Of a DNA stretch of 64,000 bases, positions 12,261-23,872 are shown piece after piece. Below the pieces are notes generated by a model that saw only the letters and a list, made by a program, of their open reading frames with translations, ran no database searches and had not been told where the DNA came from. This stretch comes from Progne subis subis. Lineage: Eukaryota; Chordata; Aves; Passeriformes; Hirundinidae. Positions within the stretch are counted from its first letter, which is position 1; each line of letters begins with the position of its first letter. A program made the position numbers and the translations under genes. The stretch is from positions 124,001 through 188,000 of the forward strand of contig JAKJHU010000068.1 of NCBI GenBank assembly GCA_022316685.1, in the 5' to 3' direction.

Positions 12261-14408
12261 AGGGGGGAAAAGGAAGGAGGAATTTATTTATTTTTCAGCC
12301 ACTCCTGATTTAGGATGGGAAAATCCCAGGCAGGCACAGGGCAACCCCCTGCTGACAGCCGGTCAAGGGAAGGAACGCTAAGCCAGCCCCTTCCCTCCCG
12401 CTCCCACAAAAGGCTTTCCTCCTGCCTGCCATGCAGCTTGCTCCATGGGGGAGCTGAAAGTAGGGCTGAAGAGGGAGAGGGGGAATAAAGGGCGAAAGGC
12501 TGGATCCGGTCTCTAAAATCTGCTGAGTCAGCACGTGGCACTGTGCCTGAGCCTCGTCTCCCGCTTTCCCAGCACCCACAAACCACTCCTGAGTCCCTCC
12601 CACACAGAAAACTCTTGAACAGAGAGCACGCGTTAGTGGATATTTGGTAATTTCGGGTGTAGGAGCACATCTGGATCAGGTCTGTGTGTGCTAGCCTGGA
12701 AGCTGCCTTCACAGCAGCCGGTTATCCCCATCCCAGGGGAGCAGCCAGGGCAGGTGGGGACCCTAAAAGCACCCCCCGCTTTGTCCCCAGGGAGGCTCAT
12801 CCCTAACGAGGATGGAATCCAAAGGGGCAGGCCTGGCGGCGGCCAGGAGCATCCTGCCACACTCAAGCGGTCAGGGACAATGAGCCGACTGTCTGCGCCA
12901 GCCAGGGCCGGATCCCGGCTTCCCAACAAAGCCAGAGATGTCAAAGGGGGTAGCCTGGAAAAGGCAAAAACTCTGCCCACTCCTAACGAGATGGTCCCCA
13001 GTAAAACCTCCTTTGTGCTGCATGGGAATAACCCTGGCAGTACCCGAAGGGGCACGGTACCTGCTCCGAGGCGATGCTCAGCTCTGAGAATACCGGGAAT
13101 GGCTTTAACCCAGCCCTACAAATCCTTCTGCAGCTGCTCTTCCTGCCTTACAGGCAGCACAGGATCAATCTCTTTCTGCAATCTCAGCAAATGTGATGCC
13201 CCCAGCAGCTGCAAATGCTTCAAGTGGGGGAAAAAGCCTGCGGAAAATGTGCTATTTCTAGTCCAGACTGTGCCCAGGCACACATTTTCCCCTCCTCCCC
13301 ATCTTTCTTCTCTGCTCCGTGGAAAACTTGTTGCTTTACTGTGAATTTTCTGCACCATTAGGCAGCCTGGTTTCTTTTACACACAAGAGCAGGGGGTGCA
13401 GGGGGGTGGGAAGGAAACAAAAACAGCTGTTTCAGGCCGGTGCGGTTTCTCCAAGTCCTCTTGAGTGTTTCTTTCATGTAAACACTGTGAGGGCAAAAAT
13501 AAAAGGAAAAAAAAAAAAAAAAAAAAAAAAAATAGGGAGGTTTTGAGTGTTTCAGAGCAAGTGCTCGTGGCTTTGGAGAGCCCAGGCAGCAAACAGGAAT
13601 GGGGCATCCAGCCAGGATGCTTTTTTTTCCCTAATCTTGCTCAGAATGGATGAATCTTTTCAACAGTGGGCTGGATCAATGTCTCTGGGTTTGCTCCAGC
13701 CATCCCCATGTTGGATAACAGAGATTCCACCCCCAGTTTTGAGGCAGGCAGCTTCAGTATTTCCTTTGTCTTCTCCCCCTCCCCACAGACACCCACCTTC
13801 ACCCTAAAACCCCCAGGGATATTTTCTTTTCCCGACAAACCACACCAAGAAATAACAGGCATAAAAGGCGCTGGGCAGGTTTGGAAATTGTCTTTCAAAC
13901 CACGAAATTAATGAAGAGAGGAAATCACATCTCAGCTTCTTCCCCCACTCCCTGCTTAGGTTGGGCAGGCAAAACCAAGCAAGAAAAGTACTGAAATTAC
14001 CCAAAGTCGGTGCTCAGGGAAGCCACAGGAACTGCTCTAAAAGGCTACGGGAAGAGGAAAGTGCTGGTGTTACCCATACTGGAGCAGCTATTTACTGGTA
14101 TTGCTGCATCTGATGGGAGCAGGAGGACTTACACCCCCCCCAGGTGTCTAGTCTGCAAGATGGGACACAAACTGGGATGGGTAGGGAAGCAAAACCCTAC
14201 CCCAGGAAAACAGATAAAATTATCTTGGCTGAAAACTTTATCAGGTGTTGCTGGTGGCTGCAAAAGGAAGAGATGCAACAAAGCCACCAACACAGGCCAG
14301 TCGAGGGAAGCAGGAGCCCAGGGCCCAGCCTGGCTGGGACCAGCACAGCAAAGGGCTCTGGATTGCCCTAAACATCATTCTTTTCCCCACAGCTGGACAC
14401 AGGTACAT

Positions 14409-14605
14409 GAGAAGTTCCTGCACTGGAACAGGATGCCCAGAGAAGTTGTCGATGCCTTAGCCCTCAAAGTGTTCAAGGCTGTGTGGAGCTGGGAGCAACC
14501 TGATCTAGTGGAAGGTGTCCCTGCTCATGGCAGGGCGTTGGAACGAGATGATCTCTAAGGTCCTTCCCATCCCAAACCGTTCTGGGATTCTACAATTCCA
14601 GGTTA
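14409..14605 (+). mobile_element. CR1 LINE 3' fragment
   Basis: CR1 tail landmarks in order: GATGCCCAGAGAAGTTGT, GTGTTCAAGGCTGTGTGGAG, CTAGTGGAAGGTGTCCCTGC, GAGATGATCTCTAAGGTCC and a terminal TTCTGGGATTCTACAATTC. It lies in the PALD1 5' intron. Confidence 0.85.
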
Positions 14606-16744
14606 GGAGGCTGGGAAGCAAGCCTGGATTTTATAATGGCATTAGCCATCAGCTGGAGTGGATTGGTTTTGAGCATCCCTTCCCTTTCACCACCCAGTAT
14701 TTGGGGGTTGCCTTCCTAAGAGGGAGAGGATGTAGAGACAACATCCCCCTGAACGGCACCCTGGCCTCCTGTCTGCACCTTTTTTGGGGACAAACCCCAG
14801 AAATATTCCCCCAGCCAGCAGCTCATCTCTTCGCAGACCCCAAAGCCAAGCCCGAGATCAATCGTGGCCAAGGTTCCTGAACAAAGAGCCCATTTTCTCC
14901 CCAGCTGCCAAAAGAACCAACACCCTGCACGAGGGCATCCCACCGAACAAACCAGCAGTGTTCCTCTCCAGGTGTTTCGCCTAAATTCAAAGCACTGCCA
15001 ATTAATTATTCTTTCTGCCTAATGAGAAAGCGGAGCCTCCGGCTGGGCAAGGCAGAAGCGTTTCCCTTCCCCTCCAGCCCCTGTTTTCAAGCCTGGACAG
15101 GGAATGCTAGAGGAGCCACCAGCAGCACCGGGAGCACCCCAAGAATTCCACTTGAGCATCCCATCAGATCCCATGCGGATGCCACAGCCTCTCCCACAGA
15201 AGTCACGACACTGTAACAGCGCTCGGCCCTCCATCTTCCCACCTCTCCGAGCTGCTCCTCTCCCCTGCCACCCGGCACAGGGGCTATTCCCACACCCGGA
15301 GACCTGGCAAGGACTCAAAGCTGGAGCAAACAATGGACTAAATATAGTGGGAGGCGGTCGGGCTGCAGCTGCAGGATGCATCTGCCCCGGCCACCGCGCC
15401 GAGGAGGAAGCGTGCACTTGCCTGGCCGCCTCATTGTCAGCAGGAAACAAATAAACCTCCTTCCGTGCATCCTCGAGATATTTTATAGCTTTTAAAGCTC
15501 TTCTAAATGAAAAGCAAAGCCCTGTGAGAAGAAGCAGCAGCAATGGTGGCATTCTCCTGAAGCATGTGTCCTTCCTCGGGGTGGGGCAGCCCCTGCGGCT
15601 TTTCAGCATGGAGTCGGTGTGGATGCATCCTCCAGGGACTGAGGGGCACCCCTGGAGCACTGCTGAGCCAAGCAGGGAGGCAGGAAACACTGCAGGCCAG
15701 CAGGAAGCTTCGATGCAAGCCGGAGGGGCATCACCAGAGCCTGAAGGAAGTGCCGGAGCTGAGCCCCCCGCCCCGGCGTGCTCTTTAACCTTCTTTTTCA
15801 AAAAAACAGTGAAAAATTAAATAACACACAAACAGCTTCTCTGAGACAGCCTGCCTGTCTGTGCTGGGAGATATCCCAGAGCAAAGGCTGCATGGGAAGC
15901 GGGCTCCTGTTGTTCCAGGCGATGCCGGAAGGAAGCGGCCCAGCTTCTTAAAAAAACATAATAAAACAAAACAAAAAAAAAAAAGTGAGAAATAACACGT
16001 TAAGCTGTGGATGATTTGGAATGTGTTGTCCACCCACTGAGCTCTGAGGGTAAAATAAGGCAAAGAACCAAATGCCTCAAATCAACCTAAAAGCGCTTTG
16101 CCAAAGGCAGGAGAAGGCCCTGGAAAAGCGACAAACAGCAGACAGCACTGCTTTTACAAACCTTGACTGATTTATTAATATCTTTAAAGGAGCAAAAGCG
16201 ACTGCCCTTCATCTTCATGAGTTCCTCAGAGAGCCGGCGGCAACAGCCAAAAATATAACTAAATAAGCAGCATTTCCTAGAAAGTCCAGAGGTGTTTCCC
16301 AATCAGGCTGGGGTCGGTGCTGCCGATTCCCCTACGAGCTTCTGCCGAGCAGCACAGGAGAGCACTGGTGGGATGCCTGCCCCCAAATCCAAGGGGGAGC
16401 ATCCAAGGGAGAATAACAAGGATCAGACATTTCACACCCCCTTCCCAACATGCTCCTGCCTTTTGACAGAAAACCAAGATCCACATCCCCAACCTCCATG
16501 TGATCAACTTGCCTTTAGTTACTTGATTTAGAGCTCCTCACCTTGAAGCCGAGGAAAGCTGTTTGAGACTGGGAATGGACGAGAAAAAAAGTCACCCCAC
16601 AAATGGGGATGCCAATCTGCTCCCCACCATGAGGAGGATGCCGGTATGGGAATGGTATCCAAGCTGCAGCCCTTCACAAACCTCGTCTGCATCAGCATTA
16701 TTAACCAGCATTATTAACCTGCCTTGCTAAGCACAGCCTGGGAG

Positions 16745-16875
16745 GAATTACGTTCCTGGAAGTGTTGTATGGGGCTTGGAGCAACCTGCTCTAGTGGAAG
16801 GTGTCCCTGCCCAGGGCAGGGGATGGAAGGAGATGACCTTTAAGATCCCTTCTAAACCACTGAGTGACTCTGGGG
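16745..16875 (+). mobile_element. CR1 LINE 3' fragment
   Basis: Short CR1 tail with CTAGTGGAAGGTGTCCCTGC and GAGATGACCTTTAAGATCCC. Confidence 0.8.
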
Positions 16876-18879
16876 TTTTGCAAAGAGCCCACCTGTAACT
16901 GCTGCCTCATATCACCCAACTTTTAAGGCCCGCTGGCAGGCTCCCTCACGCATCCCACCTGGCCCTGGGGTGCTGCTTTTTGGGCAGGCAGGAGATGCTT
17001 GGGCTGCTTGCTGTTGAGGTGAGGGGCTTTATCAATGAGCAACAATGGAAAGAGGAACAAAGCCCTGACCCGGAAGCACCACTGTTGCCAGTTGTGCCGT
17101 CAGCTTGCTGCCAGTGGTTTCAAGGTCTGTGAGCACACTCGCCTGAAGGGTTTCCTTTCAGTAGCACGCAGAAGAAACAAAATAAAAGCCATAAAACATG
17201 AAGACAAAGGCTGGGGGGCATCTCCAAAGAGACCAGCGATCTGTGGGCAAAGCTTTGTCCAACGCCAAACAGTCCCCAGCCTGCCAGGAAGCACCACAGC
17301 CCCACTCCCAAACCAGACCTGCCAAGCTTTTCCCCGCCGGCCGGCAGTTCTGCGGTGTGACCCCGCTCCGGCTGGCAGGGGGGAACAGGGTGTCCCCAAA
17401 GGTGGGGAACTCGGGCTGCCCCCCCCAGCACAGCCCCCTGCTCGCAAGCCCGGGATGGCCAGCGCCACGCGGAGCCAGCCGGGGCGTTTTAGGAAAGCCA
17501 GGGCTATGATTTTGTGCTATTCATAGCTAACCACGGCTCCCCTCCCAACGCGGGGAAGGCTGCTGGAGCAACGGGACGGCTCCTTTTACACGGGGCCGCT
17601 TTTCCACACCTGAGGAAGCGCTGCAGACCACACCTTTCCCAGGACAAGCAGCACCTTATGCACACCAGCACCGTGGTTTGGGATGCAGTAGGACTCGGGG
17701 CTCACGGATCTCTCCCCCACCCCGCTCTCGTAATAAATAAAGCAAAAATCAAGCAAATCCCAGGAGAGTTTTGCTCACAACAGAGACCTACCCGTTATTT
17801 TTATGCTCCGTGCAAAGACATAATCACTTCCTGCCTTCCAGGAAGGAAATGTCCTACCACCGCTGCCTGTCTGCCTCCTCCTCAGGCAATGCCTGCCTGC
17901 TGCCAGCCCGGCCATCCCAAAACCCGCTGTTTTGTCCCATCCGGGGCAGAAAAACAACCGGAGCACAGCTCAGGATGTGAGGGTGCCACGGCCAGGAGCG
18001 CTGCGGGAAGACGAGGGGGTGTTCGCTCCCCTAGCACTAAGAGGATGCGCTGGGAAAAGGGCAGGGAAGCAGGTCCGGAAAAGTCCGGTAGCCATCGGAA
18101 ACGCAGCCTGGAAGAGGTTTCTGGAAGTTTTCAGCCCGGAGGAGCTGGGCAGGAGCTCAACGGGAGTAGGCAGCCTTGCTCCTAAGACACCCTCTCCACA
18201 CGGGGCTGGGAGCCCACCGGGCTCGGCGCCATCCCTGCCACGTGCCAGCGGGAAACCCATCCCAGGCTTCCCGCTCCTCCTCGTGCTCCCTAAATGGGAG
18301 GCTGCGGAGCCAAACCCCAAACCTCGGCTACGTCTGCTCCTCTTCCTCCTCCATCTTCATCCTGCACTTCCCCGCTTCCAGAGCCTGTTCCCCCAGGCAG
18401 CTTTTAGGGGTGCAAGGGAGGCACAGCCAAGAGATGCAAATCCGAAACTCGCTCAGGGGAACTCGAGCCGGAGCAGGCACAGCCGGCACCGGCCGACAGC
18501 CGTGCTTGGGCTCCCAGCCCGGCGGGGCTGGCTTCCAGGCCAAAAGAGGGAGAGAAAAGCCCCTTTTAAATAGGAAACGCGACTGCAAAGGCAGGAGAGA
18601 TGGGAGGATGCCGTCCGCGGGCGCGAATGCTGGGCCTCAAAACTAGTGATCCATCTATTTTCCAGAGCTTTGAAGCCCAGCGTTGGCTCCGGATAAACCC
18701 TCCTCGCCACGGCTGGGGCACTTCATGGCCACGCTGTGGGATCTGTGCTCCAGGGGCGAAATAAACCTTCCCCCCCACTGTCCCGCCTGCCTTGACTTGG
18801 GGTCAGACACCCCCGCCCAAGAAGCCCCCCGGGTGTCCATCACAAACCCCCCGGAGTTCCCGTCCCCTCTCTCCCCTTT

Positions 18880-19400
18880 CCCCCGCACCGGGCCGGGAAA
18901 CGAACCCCCACCACCCCCGGGGAGGGGATGAGAGCGGCAGCAGGTCCCGGGCGGGGGGATGCGCGGTCCGGGGCTCGGGTAATGCTTAACCCCGCGGAGC
19001 GGGGCAGGATGCCCGGTTCCGGGGGCTGGAGCGGGGAGAACACCCAGTCCCGGGGGTCGGGGTGAGAATGCCCGGCTCGGAGAGGGGGAACGCCCGGTCT
19101 CGGCGGGGATACGGTACCTGGAGGGCTCCGGGCTCAGCTCCCGCGCCGGGCCGGCCGCGCCGTCGGGCGCCCCATGGGGGCGGCGGGAGCGGTGGCGGGA
19201 GCGCAGCCCCGCGGCCGCGCCGACCGCCGGCGCGTCGGCGGGGGAGGGACCGGGGCGGGCACCGGGACGGGGCCGAGGGGCGTCTGGGACCGCCCCCCGC
19301 CCCGGGACGCGCCTCCGGCACCGCCCCCTGCACCCCCAGCGCCGCCGGGACACCCCCGAGTCACGGCCGCGGCACCTCGGGGACACCCAGCACGCAGCAC
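18880..19400 (-). promoter_or_regulatory. CpG island, likely PALD1 promoter and first exon
   Basis: The stretch is dense in CpG, in contrast to its flanks. On the minus strand it holds a good donor, CCTCCAG followed by GTACCGT, which would end a non-coding first exon at 19118. Mammalian PALD1 also has an untranslated first exon. Position upstream of PALD1, strand and donor fit; the transcription start is not determined. Confidence 0.55.
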
Positions 19401-19679
19401 TCCCACCCGCAGAATCCCCCAAACACAGCCCTTGTCCCCTTAGGGACCCCTGACACGCAGCCCCCATCGTCGCGGGGACCCCCACCACGCTGATCCTTCT
19501 ATCATGTCCCGGTGACAAACTAGAGTGGGGTTGGGATCAGAGAGGGGACTGTCAGATGCCGCCACCCCAGCCAGGTTTGCCGTTTTGGGGGCATCAAGAC
19601 GTTGCCGGCACCTCTCAAAGCCAAAAAGTGCTTTTCCTTCCCAGAAATGGGAGACAGGGATGCGTGTGATGGAAGCCTA

Positions 19680-19900
19680 ATATCCCATTTAACCCGGCCC
19701 TCCCTCTGGCAGTTCAAAATCGTTATCCCTTGTCCTGGCACTCCATGCCCTTGTCCAAAATGTCTCTCCAGCTCTCTTGAGAGCCCCTTTAGGCACTTGA
19801 AGGGGTTCTAAGGTCTCCCTGGAGCTTTTTCTTTTCCACATGAACGCCCCCTGCTCTCCCAGCCTGTCTCCATCGGAAACATCAGGGCAGCTCCAGACCC
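19680..19900 (-). mobile_element. CR1 LINE fragment
   Basis: Read on the minus strand it carries the mid-3' CR1 landmarks of GAGCTGGAGAGACATTTTGG, CATGGAGTGCCAGGACAAGG and GATTTTGAACTGCCAGAGGG type. Confidence 0.75.
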
Positions 19901-21292
19901 CCAAGTCTCAGAGCTGTCCTTCCTTGCTCAGGTCACTCAGACTCCTGGGGAATAAGGCTGCGGCCCACCCAGCTGTTGCCCAGCACCCTACAGGCACCCT
20001 GGTGGGCTCTTGCTATGGCTTCACCAGTACCAGCAGATCCAGCATCCAGCTCTGCCCATCTCCTGCCCAGAGTCCCCCACGGCACAGAGCAAATCCATCA
20101 GGTGACTTCAGGCTTCCCTCACTGCCAAGCAAAGATGCTATTTTAGCTAATCCGTAAAACCCCAATCCTTTCAGCTCCTATCTGCCTTCCCACATTCCAT
20201 TTGGGTTAAAACAGTGACCCTTGGAGCCCCGCAGGTAGGACCCCAACCCCACCTCCCCCTCCGCCACGCCAGCGCTACAGCCTTGCCCACGCCCAGGTCT
20301 ATCCACTGCTGCCTTGCTGCTCCAAATCAGTGTTTATAGGACTCCAGTGGGGCGAAGGAAAAGGAGAAAAATGGCATTAACACGTTCACTGGTACTGGGA
20401 AGGAGGGCCAGGAATGTAAACGCAGCCCAAAGCTAGTCCGAAAATGGTAACAGCTGGAAAGAAGGGCTGGAAAGTTTGCTCGTCAGGACCTGAGATCCTA
20501 GCCAGGCTCCCAGCATCTAGCTCAGCCAAAATACCCTGCCCTCAGCTGCTCTGCTGCATTTACAGTCCTAGATTGAAATTTTGTAACTTTTAAAACTAAT
20601 TTTATTTTAATTCTCCATTTTAAGATACCAAATGAGTATCTGGAAGCTCCTTAGGGATACATACACACACCCCTCTCTACAGGGGCTTTGGTAGCTGGGA
20701 TTAACACATTAAAAAAAAAAAAAACCCAAACCCAAAATTTGGGATGTAACCAGCTGTCACTGGCATTGCACAGGCAAAACCAGATCCAGGGAAAAGCAGC
20801 TCCCAAATGCCTATCAGCAATTTTTCTCGTCGGGTTCCTCTCCATACGCACACTCCAAATTTCCCTGACGCTGCAGAATTAAACTGCTGCAATATGAGCA
20901 GAATCCACGGGAGGTCATGGCAGGACCACTCCAAGTACAGCCAAACCAGGGTGCTCCAAGAGGCCCCCAAATCCTCGGAAACACCCTCCCGGCTTCACCC
21001 CCAGCATCTGAATGCTTTGGGAATGTGATGTGCCGCTGTGGTATTTCACACACAGAGCTCAGGTGTCCTCAAGGGATGCATCCCCAAGCGATGCTGGTGG
21101 CCCTGCAAATATTTGGGGGCACCCTCTGTAGCCAGAGGGAGGGGACAGACATCCCATTGCTGTCATAGTGGGGAAAAGGCTTTTGCTCCTCAGATTCCTC
21201 CCCAATTACAGTGGATGGTATAAAAGAGACTGACCTGGTTAAAAAAAAAAATTAAAATTATATTAAAATGTAATATATTAACATATATTAAC

Positions 21293-21402
21293 GGTGTCCT
21301 ATCCCCTGAAGGGTTCAAGGCCAAGATTGGTGGACACCTTCCACTAGACCAGGTTGCTCCAAGTCCCAGTCCAACTTGCCCTTGAAGACCTTCAGGGATA
21401 AG
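21293..21402 (-). mobile_element. CR1 LINE 3' fragment
   Basis: The reverse complement of CACCTTCCACTAGACCAGGT is the standard CR1 tail sequence; the fragment is short and lies between PALD1 and EIF4EBP2. Confidence 0.75.
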
Positions 21403-21659
21403 GTAGCAACTGGAGACAGGATAAATGATCCGTTTGGGGCACTTTTGCACATGGGAGAACTATGGGAAAATCAGGCTTCTCTGTGTCTGACATTTTGCAA
21501 TTTAACCCTCAGCTGCTGGGCCTGGGTTTGATCCTTCCCTGCTCTCTGGGCATGACTGGGAGATAGCCCGTGAGGGGAGTTTGCTCCAAAGGGAAGGGAA
21601 AATCCTCCCCAGCCCCTGAATCACAGTCCAAATCACCTTGATTTAGAAGAACCAGAATC

Positions 21660-21665
21660 TTTATT
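21660..21665 (-). terminator. Candidate distal poly(A) signal of EIF4EBP2
   Basis: AATAAA on the minus strand, about 2.2 kb downstream of the stop codon. A second AATAAA at 22165-22160 is an alternative proximal site. Which one is used cannot be told from sequence. Confidence 0.4.
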
Positions 21666-22149
21666 GATCTCACTGTAACAGCAACCACTGGCAAAAGCTT
21701 TTCTCCTCCCAAATACCTGCTTGAAGAGACAGTAAAAAACAGAAATCGCAAACGGATCCCCTGACTAGCAGAGGAACGCCCCGGTGAGGCCAGGCACTCC
21801 CTCCCTGCTCAGCCCCAAGCCTGCTTATGAAACAGAACCGGGAGAAAGTTGCTGGGATGGGGAACGGAGACACAAGGAAGCTGGGAAAGAAGACATTTAA
21901 AGGAAAAAAAAAAAAAAAAAACAACAAAAAAGATTTCCCTCCGGCTCCTGTCCATTAAGTCACGTTGTCCTTGGATATGGTCTAATTATTTTTGGCTAGC
22001 GGAGCAGGTTTCCCAAAACGAGCAGCTGTGCTGAGGGCACCAGGTCCCTGTATCCACGGTGGCCATCCTCGCTCTGCCAAGAATGTCCTCACCCCCTGCC
22101 CCTCCCTCGATCCGAGGGCCTAACTGACCTCCTAGGATCTTCGCTTCAA

Positions 22150-22260
22150 GGAAAATATATTTATTTATATATAATATATATATTTGTGTGTGTCTTATCA
22201 CCACCCACCCACACGCATATACATATTGCTACTCGCACTCACTCACTCGTGCGCCTACGG
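22150..22260 (+). repeat. TA-rich and GTGTGT microsatellite
   Basis: TTTATTTATATATAATATATATAT followed by TGTGTGTG and CACTCACTC repeats within the putative EIF4EBP2 3' UTR. Confidence 0.75.
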
Positions 22261-23872
22261 CGGCCAGGCTGCCACATTCGCCTCACCTCCCACGCGAGGG
22301 AAAGGATGGGAAAGACAACCCATTCCCCTGGGTTGTGCTTTTACTTCTTCCTCCCCCTACCCCCCAAAACGAGGGGCAGCCCCCTCCTTGTGAAAAAAAG
22401 CAGCTGGAAGATGGGAGCTCGCCACCAGCGCTGCCCCATGCCAAACACACCTAGAGAAATAAATTACGGGATGGAAAGTGCACAGAGCCTGTGGGATGTC
22501 CCTCTCCCCAGCACGGGCCCCCCAGGGCTGGGTACACAGGCAGGGGCCGACCCCAGTGAGGGAGGGAGGATGGATGGAGCAGGCACTCGGGTGGGGGCTG
22601 ATAAAATGGCACTTGAGAAGGTTGTGGAGCTGGTGATGGCTCCCAACAGGCAGTAAAAAATCAAAACTGGGGGGCTGGTGGGATTGGGGGGAGCGGCCTA
22701 GCACCACTGCAGCCACACACGGCCTTGCTCAGGGCAACAGTCCCATGGAAAGAGAGGGAAAAATAAATCCCGTCTCCAGGGGAGGTTGAAGATGGCTGTG
22801 CCATGCCAGGCTGGCAAAGGGGAGGTTAACGTGGAAATGCTGTATCCACAACAGCATGGTCCAGCTGGGAGAAATCCCATCCTGAAAACTGAGCAGAGGA
22901 TGGCATTGATGGCAGCACCCTGTGAGGAGAGCACCCCATCCCTATGGTGTTTGCTGAGCCCCCACAGCCCCCAGCGACACCCAGTGATTCCTGAGACATC
23001 CAACAGTGCCAGAGGGATCTCCCCCTGTAGGATTCACATTTTAAAGGGCTGGGGGGAAGGGGAAGGGGGTAAAAAAACCCAAGCACTACAAAGCACTTTC
23101 CCAGAGGCACTTGGCCCCAGCCCAGAAGAAGTCATCGGGGGTACTACCCCTTTTTAGTACCAAAAATAAAAGCAAAGGGGTTTTATAATATAAGGCTACA
23201 TTGCTGGGAGTCCTGGCTGGTGGCTGGGGAACACAGCCCCTGGCCCGAGGGCCAAGATGGAAGAAATCTGGGTAGGTGAGATGTGGACATGCTGGCTGAT
23301 TCCATCAGGGACTACACCAGACCCCTGGAGCACCGAAGGGAATGAGCTCCCGATGTTGTCCTTCATTGAACACCAACACATCCTCAAAAAATACCCTCCC
23401 CAGGGTGTAAGCAGGTGCATGATTTTAGGAGTGATGTTTTCCCATCCTCCTGACAGGCTGCCCAAATATTCCAGGAGAAGGGGGCAAAGGGGGTGACAGA
23501 GCTCCAGAACACCGAGCTGCTGGCAGTGGGAGGTTTGGGTAACAAGAGAGGGATTTGGGGGGGGCACGAGGCAGCAAAAGAGGCAAAGGGATGTTTTTAA
23601 AAGAAGCCTGGTAGACATCAGGCTGCTGGCCAGGTGGAAGAGGAGGAATAGGGCCAGATCCAGAAGGGGTGTTCCGTCTGGCACATGCTGGGACGGTCAC
23701 CGGCAAAGAGGGAGAAGACAGAGCTGCACTCCCCGCAAAAAAGAGGAGGAGGAGGGCGGAGAGGGGATGCTGGTGGGGACCGCTGCCACCTCCACCTCGC
23801 CGGGACGGATCCTGCTAAGTCGAATGGGGGGTGCACAGGTCTGGGGAGTTGCTGCCTCTCCGTGGTTCCCGC

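Larger units (their letters stand above)
12122..18900 (-). other. Probable PALD1 5' intron
   Basis: A 6.8 kb gene-free stretch between the first coding exon of PALD1 and the CpG island near 19 kb. It contains a CAAAA-rich tract (12170-12260), a poly(A) run (13507-13532), CR1 fragments near 14.5 and 16.8 kb and a cluster of transcription-factor-like motifs near 15.3-15.5 kb. Open frames here (for example 15019-15801 minus, 17514-18185 plus) show no recognisable protein and I read them as chance. Confidence 0.55.
19401..21650. other. Intergenic region PALD1-EIF4EBP2
   Basis: Between the PALD1 CpG island and the putative EIF4EBP2 3' UTR I see two minus-strand CR1 fragments (about 19.68-19.90 kb and 21.29-21.40 kb) and no coding exon. 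In mammals NODAL lies in this interval; no TGF-beta cysteine-knot sequence was recognised in any frame. Confidence 0.55.
21660..23872 (-). other. EIF4EBP2: Putative EIF4EBP2 3' UTR
   Basis: The 2.2 kb after the EIF4EBP2 stop codon has no recognisable gene. Two AATAAA signals lie on the minus strand, at 22165-22160 (inside an AT-rich TA/TTTA tract) and 21665-21660. Mammalian EIF4EBP2 has a long 3' UTR, so either end is plausible. Confidence 0.5.

Noticed and set aside
15019..15801. 260-aa minus-strand frame in the PALD1 5' intron
   Set aside because: No recognisable domain, no splice partners in frame, mixed composition; considered chance. It was checked for a NODAL-like propeptide and does not resemble one.
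18655..19518. 287-aa minus-strand frame over the PALD1 CpG island
   Set aside because: Low-complexity Pro/Gly/Arg composition expected of a CpG island; no homology recognised and PALD1 translation starts at 12108.
23142..23163. GGTACTA ... TAGTACC inverted repeat
   Set aside because: Only 7-bp arms with an 8-nt loop, a level expected by chance in 64 kb.
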